DNA of 51,592 bases, taken from NCBI GenBank assembly GCA_012838875.1, contig DUOL01000037.1, positions 1-51,592 on the forward strand, written 5' to 3'. A program made the translations under genes and the position numbers. This document shows positions 42,051 through 49,575 of this stretch, piece by piece. This stretch comes from Bacteroidales bacterium (GTDB lineage: Bacteria; Bacteroidota; Bacteroidia; Bacteroidales; WCHB1-69). Position 1 is the first letter of the stretch. Every line of letters starts with the position of its first letter. Below the pieces are notes generated by a model. That model was not told the origin of the DNA and made no database searches. It saw only the letters and a list, made by a program, of their open reading frames with translations.

Positions 42051-42788
42051 ATGGAACAGAATACTATAAGAACGGAAAATCTTACCAAAAAATATCGTTC
42101 TCGTACAGTCGTCAATGACGTTTCCATTGAAGTAAAACAGGGCGAAATTGTCGGTCTATTAGGACCTAACGGTGCCGGAAAAACCACCTCCTTTTATATG
42201 ATTGTAGGGTTGATTAAGCCCTATTTTGGTAATGTTTATCTAAATGAGACCAATATTACAAAATTTCCTATGTACAAGCGTGCTCAAATGGGCATCTCCT
42301 ATTTGCCGCAGGAAGCGTCCGTTTTCCGTCATTTGAGTGTTGAAAATAACATTAAGGCAATTTTAGAATTTACATCATTGAGCAAAGAAGCGCAAAAATC
42401 GCGTTTAGAGGAGTTGATTAATGAGTTTAATTTACATAAAGTTAGAAAAAACTTAGGGAATAATCTATCGGGAGGTGAGCGAAGACGTACTGAAATCGCT
42501 CGTTGTTTAGCAGCGAATCCGAAATTCATCTTGTTGGACGAGCCGTTTGCGGGCGTAGACCCGATTGCGGTGGAAGATATTCAATCTATTGTCGCCCAAT
42601 TAAAGAACAAAAATATTGGCATCTTAATTACCGACCATAACGTACACGAAACACTCTCCATCACGGACAGAGCTTATCTGCTTTTTGAAGGAAGATTGTT
42701 AAAATCGGGGACGGCTCAAGAGTTAGCCGAAGACGAATATGTAAAGAAAGTCTATCTGGGTAAAAATTTTGAGTTAAGAAAATATTAG
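42051..42788 (+). CDS. lptB: LPS export ABC transporter ATPase LptB
   Basis: LptB powers extraction of LPS by LptF/LptG at the inner membrane. The 245-residue product has Walker A GPNGAGKTT (K44), the ABC signature LSGGERRRTEIAR (139-151), Walker B FILLDEPF (D163, E164) and the H-loop ITDHNV. The sequence YLPQEASVFRHLSVENN is characteristic of LptB. Its permease partner is probably the LptF/G protein at 17806-19236, elsewhere in the window. It converges with the OmpA-family gene, with only 7 bp between stop codons. Confidence 0.96.
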   Translation: MEQNTIRTENLTKKYRSRTVVNDVSIEVKQGEIVGLLGPNGAGKTTSFYMIVGLIKPYFGNVYLNETNITKFPMYKRAQMGISYLPQEASVFRHLSVENNIKAILEFTSLSKEAQKSRLEELINEFNLHKVRKNLGNNLSGGERRRTEIARCLAANPKFILLDEPFAGVDPIAVEDIQSIVAQLKNKNIGILITDHNVHETLSITDRAYLLFEGRLLKSGTAQELAEDEYVKKVYLGKNFELRKY

Positions 42789-42795
42789 TTTTTTT

Positions 42796-44802
42796 TTAAT
42801 TATCCAAAATCAAAAAGACGGTACGTCTATTTTTCGCACGCCCCTCCTCCGTACTATTCGGCACAATGGGCATTAATTCACCGTAACCTTTATAACGAAG
42901 TCGTTGAGGGGAAACTTTTTTCTCAATAATATAACGATAAACGGACTCCGCCCTTTTTTCCGATAGTATCTGGTTATCTTCTTCTGTTCCAATATCATCG
43001 GTATGACCTTGTATTTCCACTTTTATCGTAGGATTATCCTCTAAAAATTCGACAAATAAATCGATTATTGCCCGCGATTTTGCGGTTAAATCCCATTTAT
43101 TAGTTGCAAAATAGATATTATTCAAATTATAACTTTTCCCCTTTTCAATCTTCTCAATATCAATATCGTCCGTTACAATTCTCTTTTCAATTTCTTCCAC
43201 GGTAATCAGCCGTGTATCGTAGGCATACCCCTCATTTTTAACATTAAGAATCAATTCTTCTTGCCCATCTTTTTTAATTTCTGCGGCTATGGCATACTTT
43301 CCCGAATATTCGTTAACTTTTGTTTCGGCGATAATATTCGAAGCGGTGTCACGTATTTGAACAATCGCTTCAATTTTATCACCTTCTACATCTTTAATCT
43401 CTCCTTTAATTAACAGCATATTTCGAGGACGTGCCTCTTCGTGTAATTCAAACTGATATATATTCCAATCTTTTCCATCTATATGATTGGAAGAAAAATA
43501 GGCGATATCGCCTTTAAGATTAACAAAAAAATCCACTTCATCCATTTCCGTATTGATAGGATAGCCGATATTGACCGGTTTTTGCCACCCTTTTTCGCCT
43601 AATTTAGAATAGAAAATATCCATGCCACCCATGCCGTCGTGTCCCGCCGAAGAGAAATAGAGTGTTTTACTATCGGTATGTAAAAAGGGCGAGCGTTCAT
43701 TGCGTGAAGTATTAATCATAGGACCGACATTTTTCGGTTTTCTCCATTTACCATCATCTCCTCTTTCTGTATACCAAATATCTGAACCGCCGAAGCCACC
43801 GGGGCGGTCGCTGGCAAAAAAGAGTAATTGTCCGTTGGAACTTAAAGAGGGCTGCGATTCCCACGAATCTATACGATTAACACTATCACCCAAATTTGCA
43901 GGTTCCGTCCACTCTCCACCTATCAATTCCGAATAATACAAATCATAATTGGGATAGTTTTGATTATTTATTTTCACATTAGTAACTTTCACAAATATCA
44001 AAAAATCGTTCCGTAGATTCACGGTCGGACTTCCTTCGTTATTTCCATCTTGATTAAATGGATAAGGCATCGGTTCTCCGACTTCAAAATCACCATTCTT
44101 ATTTCGTTTGCTATATGAAAAGTATTCACGATCTACGTAGTTTTCTTGAAAATATGCCTCTTGCATTTTAATAGTTTTTCGTCTCGTGAAATAAAAATAC
44201 TCATCATCTGGAGAAATAGTAGCCAAATACTCATCATGATGCGTAGAAATTCCCACAACGGGCTTAGGGTCAAATTTCACAGGATTTGATAAAATTTTTT
44301 GATAAAAATTTGATTTTTTAATAATCATTTCCGCCTCTTCAACGTAGGTGGATTTTTTTATCAAATCGGGATTTTCTACAATGACAGTTGCAAATTTTAT
44401 AGCATCATCAAAATTTTCAAGTAAATAAGAGAGGCGAGCGGCGTAAAGATGAACCTGAATATTATAAAATGGACATACATCGTACATCTTTTGGATAACA
44501 CGAATTGCATTTTTTGCATCTTGTGTGTTTTCTATAAGCAGTCCGTTAAGTTCAATCGGCAAATAATAACCGAGAGCTAAATAGTAGTTAACTTCCAAAT
44601 TATCCGGATATTCTTCCAAAATTTCATAATAAATTTTAAATGCTTCTTTTTTCTTACCTTCTTTTTGCAACTCACGACCTTTTTTAAACTCTCTTTCTAC
44701 TTGTTTGCTCATTTTCTGCACACAAGGGTCTTCCTCTTCCTGTGCTTTTAAAGTAGGGAAAATTAAAATGATTTGAAGTAAAAAAAGAAAGAGAAATCGC
44801 AT
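42796..44802 (-). CDS. PorE-like OmpA/PD40 envelope protein
   Basis: The 668-residue product has a signal peptide (PTLKAQ, about residue 21; no clear lipobox). The domain order is TPR (about 35-110), PD40/WD40-like propeller (about 190-470, with FASDRPGGFGGSDIWY and FSSAGHDGMGGMDIFYSK), a regulatory-like beta-sandwich (about 475-560), then an OmpA C-terminal domain (about 565-668). The OmpA domain has IQGHTDDIGTEEDN and AKNRRT, the Asp and Arg that contact peptidoglycan. This matches the architecture and length of PorE, the T9SS component linking the machinery to peptidoglycan. PorE itself is a lipoprotein, so this may be a paralogue. A second such protein is at 49576. Confidence 0.88.
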   Translation of the reverse strand: MRFLFLFLLQIILIFPTLKAQEEEDPCVQKMSKQVEREFKKGRELQKEGKKKEAFKIYYEILEEYPDNLEVNYYLALGYYLPIELNGLLIENTQDAKNAIRVIQKMYDVCPFYNIQVHLYAARLSYLLENFDDAIKFATVIVENPDLIKKSTYVEEAEMIIKKSNFYQKILSNPVKFDPKPVVGISTHHDEYLATISPDDEYFYFTRRKTIKMQEAYFQENYVDREYFSYSKRNKNGDFEVGEPMPYPFNQDGNNEGSPTVNLRNDFLIFVKVTNVKINNQNYPNYDLYYSELIGGEWTEPANLGDSVNRIDSWESQPSLSSNGQLLFFASDRPGGFGGSDIWYTERGDDGKWRKPKNVGPMINTSRNERSPFLHTDSKTLYFSSAGHDGMGGMDIFYSKLGEKGWQKPVNIGYPINTEMDEVDFFVNLKGDIAYFSSNHIDGKDWNIYQFELHEEARPRNMLLIKGEIKDVEGDKIEAIVQIRDTASNIIAETKVNEYSGKYAIAAEIKKDGQEELILNVKNEGYAYDTRLITVEEIEKRIVTDDIDIEKIEKGKSYNLNNIYFATNKWDLTAKSRAIIDLFVEFLEDNPTIKVEIQGHTDDIGTEEDNQILSEKRAESVYRYIIEKKVSPQRLRYKGYGELMPIVPNSTEEGRAKNRRTVFLILDN

Positions 44803-44847
44803 ACGATGAGTTATTGTTACATAATAATAAAGTTACCTTTACAAATG

Positions 44848-44855
44848 CAAAAATA
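44848..44855 (-). promoter_or_regulatory. -7 promoter box for the first PorE-like gene
   Basis: Minus-strand TATTTTTG followed by CA, 45 bp upstream of ATG 44802. No -33 TTG found. Confidence 0.45.
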
Positions 44856-44887
44856 ACAATTTTAAAACGAATTATAAAGAAAAAAGA

Positions 44888-46249
44888 TTAGTTTTTGATA
44901 CAACGAACACTATAACCATAATCTTTGGGAATCAATTCCATAAGCCCGGTTTCACAACTATAGCTTAAATGGAATGTCTCTGCTCTGTCATTATTTCCCA
45001 CTGCTGAAGTCCAATAATAGGCATTTCCTCGCAAGTTGTAAAAGTTATTACTGATAGGATTGTAGTAACCGCCCGGAAGTGAGGTAAAATCGGTTGCATT
45101 ATTACCCGGTACTATCCAATAATTCGGACTTTTCAGCTCATCGACGGGATAAGCAGTAAGGTTTCTATACTGTTCGGCTGTAGGGATATGCCAACCATCA
45201 GGGCAAAGACCTTGTATGGTATCCGAAATTGCCCCGTCATATCCGACCGGTAATCGCAGTGCCGAATACCAATCATACAATCTACCATAGATTGCTAAAT
45301 TCAAACTAGTATCAGGATACATCGCAGCCCAATAAACATGTGTTTCAGGAATAGAAGTTCCGTCCGTATAGAGTGTTGCTGCTGAGTTTTCTTTAGTCCA
45401 ACAATCGCAACCGACACGAACTGTATTATATCGTATATTATTCCCGTCATAAGCATAAAAACCATCACCACAAGGCGGAAAGGCAACAATAACATTCTGC
45501 GTACAATACAACACTTTATCAGCGATTGACAATGTCCATAAAACCGGAGTAGTATCACCGACAATGTATCGTAACGGTTCGTTATTTTGCATAGCTATAG
45601 GATATGGAACAACTTGTGGATGTTGGAGCGGGAAATTGGGGATATCGCTAATACTATAACCGGCTACCAAATGGGTGTCGGTAGGACAGGTTGCAACATA
45701 AACCATTACACCAACCGTGCTATCACAACCATGAATGGTTGGTAAAATAATCGTGTGATCTCCTTCACTATATAATATCGTGGAATCGTTATAGGCATAC
45801 GGTAATTGTGAATCATACACTAGGAGTGTATCTGTAACAAAATAGATGGGATGTATAGTAAGGTACAACTCGGCAACGGTGTCATAACGATGATACGAGG
45901 AGATTGGATAGTAGTTATCGGTAAAAAAATCTCCCGCTGTGTGTAAAGGCATATCAAAATTATGATGTTGATAATGCATTGTAGAATCTGCTTCTTGGCA
46001 GACCGTATCCATAATAATAGTATAAATAATATAAGGTTGCTGAACTCCTGCCGTAGCGGCTCCATTATTCTCAAGATGGGCGGCAAAGACTTGCCCATAC
46101 GTAAAAGTAACGTACTCTTGTTGAGGATCAAAAAAATCACCCATTTGAGACCCGATAGAAAGAAATCCTGACTGGGCAAATCCTTTTAAACTAAACAAAA
46201 ACAAGAAAAAAAAGAAGAAAATATTTCTTACTATTTCTTTAAAATGCAT
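44888..46249 (-). CDS. FISUMP-domain exported protein
   Basis: The 453-residue product has a signal peptide (FLFSLKGFAQS, about residue 25). The first about 240 residues include Asp/Thr-rich stretches with paired cysteines (DTVCQEADST; THGCDSTVGV-type repeats), as in Bacteroidota surface proteins. The C-terminal about 190 residues form the Fibrobacter succinogenes major-paralogue (FISUMP) domain: FYAYDGNNIRYNTVRVGCDC, YGRLYDWYSAL, CPDGWHIPTAEQY, YWTS and the terminal YGYSVRCIKN. Such proteins are expected at the cell surface; function is not established. No T9SS sorting domain is visible. Confidence 0.88.
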   Translation of the reverse strand: MHFKEIVRNIFFFFFLFLFSLKGFAQSGFLSIGSQMGDFFDPQQEYVTFTYGQVFAAHLENNGAATAGVQQPYIIYTIIMDTVCQEADSTMHYQHHNFDMPLHTAGDFFTDNYYPISSYHRYDTVAELYLTIHPIYFVTDTLLVYDSQLPYAYNDSTILYSEGDHTIILPTIHGCDSTVGVMVYVATCPTDTHLVAGYSISDIPNFPLQHPQVVPYPIAMQNNEPLRYIVGDTTPVLWTLSIADKVLYCTQNVIVAFPPCGDGFYAYDGNNIRYNTVRVGCDCWTKENSAATLYTDGTSIPETHVYWAAMYPDTSLNLAIYGRLYDWYSALRLPVGYDGAISDTIQGLCPDGWHIPTAEQYRNLTAYPVDELKSPNYWIVPGNNATDFTSLPGGYYNPISNNFYNLRGNAYYWTSAVGNNDRAETFHLSYSCETGLMELIPKDYGYSVRCIKN

Positions 46250-46302
46250 ATATTTATTAGACTTTTTAGATTTTGTTAAGAATACTCCTAAAATTTAAGG
46301 GG

Positions 46303-46310
46303 CAAAAATA
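46303..46310 (-). promoter_or_regulatory. -7 promoter box for the FISUMP gene
   Basis: Minus-strand TATTTTTG, 53 bp upstream of ATG 46249. It is divergent from the secDF promoter 70 bp away. Confidence 0.45.
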
Positions 46311-46380
46311 CAAAAAAAAATAATACAATCCATTAATTTCATTTCAAAATCTTTTTTATTTTTTTGTTGTGTTTTTTTTA

Positions 46381-46388
46381 TATATTTG
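46381..46388 (+). promoter_or_regulatory. -7 promoter box for secDF
   Basis: TATATTTG followed by CA, 61 bp upstream of ATG 46450. TTG-like sequence (46363-46369) lies upstream but at shorter spacing than usual. Confidence 0.5.
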
Positions 46389-46449
46389 CAAACTTAAAAA
46401 AAAGGTATAAAAATTATTTAATTCAGTATTAATCAAATATATAAAAATT

Positions 46450-49400
46450 ATGCGCAACAAAGGATTGATTCTATTTTTCACAATACTCATTGCACTAACT
46501 TGCTTATATTGTTTATCATTCACTTTTGCCACTTGGCGGGTAGAAAAGGCAGCTAAGGAGTACGCACAAGATACGAAAAGTATAGAAGAAGTAAGAGCTA
46601 AAGCTGACGGAAATGCAATGTTAGAGAAACAATTAGTAGATTCTCTTATTTCGGAACGTGAGCATCAATATCTCATGAGAATGAACGATTCCGTTATTTT
46701 TCTTGGATCTACCTATAAAGAATGTAAATACAAAGAATTAAATATGGGATTGGACTTAAAAGGCGGTATGAATGTAACGTTAGAGATTGCCATTCCCGAT
46801 ATTGTTGAAAGTTTAGCCGAAAATACGACTGACCCTCTCTTTGCTAATAGTTTTAATAAAGCCCTCGAAACCTATTCTAAGACACAAGGTGATTTTGTTG
46901 ACATTTTTGTTGAGGCTTTTAACAATGAAAAAATTGAATTAAAGTTAGAAAATGCAAATTTAAGAACCTATTTTGGAGAACGTGCGGGTATAAAAAATGC
47001 AAAAGATGAAGATATTATTAAATTTATAAAACAAGAATCGGATGAAATTGTAGATAGAACATTTAAAATTCTCCGTACACGTATTGACCGTTTTGGTGTT
47101 GCACAACCCAATTTACAACGTCTACAAAGAGGTCGTATTTTAGTGGAACTACCCGGCATTAAAGAACCTGAACGTGTTACCGATTTATTAAAAAGTACAG
47201 CGAAATTAGAGTTTTGGGAAGTTTATAACGATGTTGTAGGAGGACAAACTATCCAACAACGCTTTCAAAAAGCGGATATACAGTTAGCTAAAGAATTAAA
47301 AGCTAAAAAAGAGTTTGAAAAAGACACCACTGCGAAAGATACTACGGCACTCGCTTTACAAGGATTAGATACTACTTCTGTTGAAAACAGCGAAGAAATA
47401 GGTGCTATTCTAAGCAAAGCAGTTGCAGGAAACGACGGAATAGCTATCGCCTACTTTAGAGAAGCCGATATGAAGGAGATTGACAAACTCTTACCCAATA
47501 TCACGCGTATTATGGGTGATAAAAGTATTGTTTTCTATTGGGGATCTCCTGAAAAACAATTTAAAAATGCATATCCTCTCGTACCTTTAAAAAGAAATAA
47601 TGATCGTATCGGACCTATTTTAAGTTCTGAAACTGTCGGTGGGGCACGCGTAGTTCGTACAGCGCGTCAAGATATTGACCAAAACAATAGAACTGTAGTT
47701 GTTATGACAATGGAAGATCGTGCTACGGAAGAGTGGCGTAAAATAACAAAAGCCGCTGTTGATAATAAAAGTAAAGCAACTTTTATTGCCATTGTTCTTG
47801 ATGAATTTGTTTATTCTCACCCACACGTAAAAAGCGAAATTCCTAACGGAACTTCTGAAATCTCCGGTAATTTCACTATTGATGAAGCCAAAGACTTGGC
47901 TACCGTGTTGAATTCCGGAAACTTAGAAGCAAAAGTTAATATCGTCCAATCAGAAATTGTCGGACCAACCTTAGGAAAAGAGTCCATTCAAGCAGGATTT
48001 CTCTCATTCCTCGTAGCCTTTCTCATTGTATTAGCTTTTATGTTATTATATTATGACCGTGCCGGATACGTAGCAAATTTAGCACTATTTACTAACCTTT
48101 TCTTTATTATGGGCGTTTTAGCTTCATTAGGAGCTGTATTAACACTTCCGGGTATTGCGGGGATTGTGCTCGCTCTCGGTATGGCCATTGACGCTAACAT
48201 TATTATATATGAGCGTGTCAGAGAAGAAGTTCGTGCCGGAAAAGGTCTACGACTTGCCATCGAAGACGGATATAAAAATGCCTATTCAGCTATTATTGAC
48301 GGACAAGTTACAACGTTAATAACCGCTATCGTACTCTATATTTTCGGTTCAGGTCCTATCCAAGGATTCGCTACCACTTTAATTATTGGTATCTTATCTT
48401 CATTATTTACGGCTATCTTTATTTCAAGAATAATTTTTGACCAACGTGTGAAAAAAGGAAAAAATATTTCATTCGGGAATAAAATAACTATCAATTTCTT
48501 CACTAATACAAATTTCGACTTCCTCAAACGGAGAAAACTCTTCTACATCATTTCCATTCTTTTATCGCTCATTATGATTATTTCCTTTATATTCCAAGGG
48601 TTGAATCCGGGTATTGACTTTACAGGAGGACGTAATTATGTAGTACGTTTTGACCAAAACATACGTACCGATGAGGTGCGTACTGCTATTGCCGAAGAGT
48701 TCGGTGGCAATCCTGAAGTGAAAACTTTTGGTGGAAATGACCAAGTTAGAATCACTACAAATTACAAAATTGATGAGAACGATGTAAGTGTAGATAAAGA
48801 ATGTGAACAAAAACTCTATAATGCACTAAAAGGTTTTTATCTAAAGAAAGATATTACAGAAAAAGATTTCACACAGCAAACAGACCCGCGCGGTATTCAA
48901 AGCTCTCAAAAAGTTCAACCTTCTATCGCAAGAGAGTTGGTTATAGATGCTTTTTGGGCTGTAGTCGTATCGTTATTCCTTATATTCATTTATATAGCCG
49001 TTAGATTTAAAAATTGGCAGTTCGGACTCGGCGGCGTAGTCTCGCTCATACATGACGCACTGCTTACTATCGGATTATTCTCACTCTTCTACAAAGTAAT
49101 GCCTTTCTCAATGGAAATCGACCAATCCTTTATTGCGGCAATCCTAACGGTTATCGGATACTCCATTAACAACGTAGTAGTTATCTTTGACCGGGTACGT
49201 GAAAATTTAGCTCTCTACCCGAAAAGAGAACTTTACGTCAATTTTAATACCGCTGTTAATTGGACATTAGGGCGAACCATGAACACCTCCGCAACAACAA
49301 CTTTGGTTATTTTAGCAATCTTCATCTTCGGCGGTGAAGTAATTCGCGGTTTCGTCTTTGCCATGGGAGCTGGTATTATCATCGGAACTTATTCTGCTCT

Positions 49401-49485
49401 TTTCGTCTCTACTCCACTTGCTTATGACCTTCTTAAAAATGCAGGAAAAAAAATTAAAAGAACAAAAGTTGAATTAATAAAATAA
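46450..49485 (+). CDS. secDF: Fused Sec translocon subunit SecDF
   Basis: SecDF uses the proton-motive force to pull proteins across the inner membrane during Sec export, the step before T9SS and lipoprotein sorting. The 1011-residue product joins both subunits, as is normal in Bacteroidota. The SecD half has MGLDLKGGMNVTLEI, the IDRFGV region and the membrane block MAIDANIIIYERVREE. The SecF half begins near residue 715 with NPGIDFTGGRNYVVRF and has VIGYSINNVVVIFDRVREN. About twelve membrane segments are visible. It lacks a YajC neighbour. It has its own promoter. The following gene has a promoter that begins inside the secDF 3' end. Confidence 0.97.
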   Translation: MRNKGLILFFTILIALTCLYCLSFTFATWRVEKAAKEYAQDTKSIEEVRAKADGNAMLEKQLVDSLISEREHQYLMRMNDSVIFLGSTYKECKYKELNMGLDLKGGMNVTLEIAIPDIVESLAENTTDPLFANSFNKALETYSKTQGDFVDIFVEAFNNEKIELKLENANLRTYFGERAGIKNAKDEDIIKFIKQESDEIVDRTFKILRTRIDRFGVAQPNLQRLQRGRILVELPGIKEPERVTDLLKSTAKLEFWEVYNDVVGGQTIQQRFQKADIQLAKELKAKKEFEKDTTAKDTTALALQGLDTTSVENSEEIGAILSKAVAGNDGIAIAYFREADMKEIDKLLPNITRIMGDKSIVFYWGSPEKQFKNAYPLVPLKRNNDRIGPILSSETVGGARVVRTARQDIDQNNRTVVVMTMEDRATEEWRKITKAAVDNKSKATFIAIVLDEFVYSHPHVKSEIPNGTSEISGNFTIDEAKDLATVLNSGNLEAKVNIVQSEIVGPTLGKESIQAGFLSFLVAFLIVLAFMLLYYDRAGYVANLALFTNLFFIMGVLASLGAVLTLPGIAGIVLALGMAIDANIIIYERVREEVRAGKGLRLAIEDGYKNAYSAIIDGQVTTLITAIVLYIFGSGPIQGFATTLIIGILSSLFTAIFISRIIFDQRVKKGKNISFGNKITINFFTNTNFDFLKRRKLFYIISILLSLIMIISFIFQGLNPGIDFTGGRNYVVRFDQNIRTDEVRTAIAEEFGGNPEVKTFGGNDQVRITTNYKIDENDVSVDKECEQKLYNALKGFYLKKDITEKDFTQQTDPRGIQSSQKVQPSIARELVIDAFWAVVVSLFLIFIYIAVRFKNWQFGLGGVVSLIHDALLTIGLFSLFYKVMPFSMEIDQSFIAAILTVIGYSINNVVVIFDRVRENLALYPKRELYVNFNTAVNWTLGRTMNTSATTTLVILAIFIFGGEVIRGFVFAMGAGIIIGTYSALFVSTPLAYDLLKNAGKKIKRTKVELIK

Positions 49486-49498
49486 TATTGTAACTTTG
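49469..49498 (+). promoter_or_regulatory. Promoter of the second PorE-like gene
   Basis: TTG (49469-49471), a 19-bp spacer and TAACTTTG (49491-49498) followed by CA form a well-spaced Bacteroidota promoter. The -33 part lies in the last codons of secDF. Transcription would start near 49504, at the foot of the hairpin at 49500-49549. Confidence 0.65.
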
Positions 49499-49499
49499 C

Positions 49500-49549
49500 A
49501 AATTAAGGTTGCTAATTTTAAAAAAAATCTTATTTTAGCACCTTAATTT
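49500..49549 (+). promoter_or_regulatory. 5'-leader hairpin (or secDF terminator)
   Basis: The arm at 49500-49515 (AAATTAAGGTTGCTAA) and the arm at 49535-49549 (TTAGCACCTTAATTT) are reverse complements except for one bulged T, a 15-bp stem. No T-run follows, so a simple terminator role is weak. Given the predicted transcript start near 49504, the hairpin would sit at the very 5' end of the leader, about 70 nt before the ATG. Confidence 0.6.
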
Positions 49550-49575
49550 GTATATTTTATTAAATGTTCGTAATT

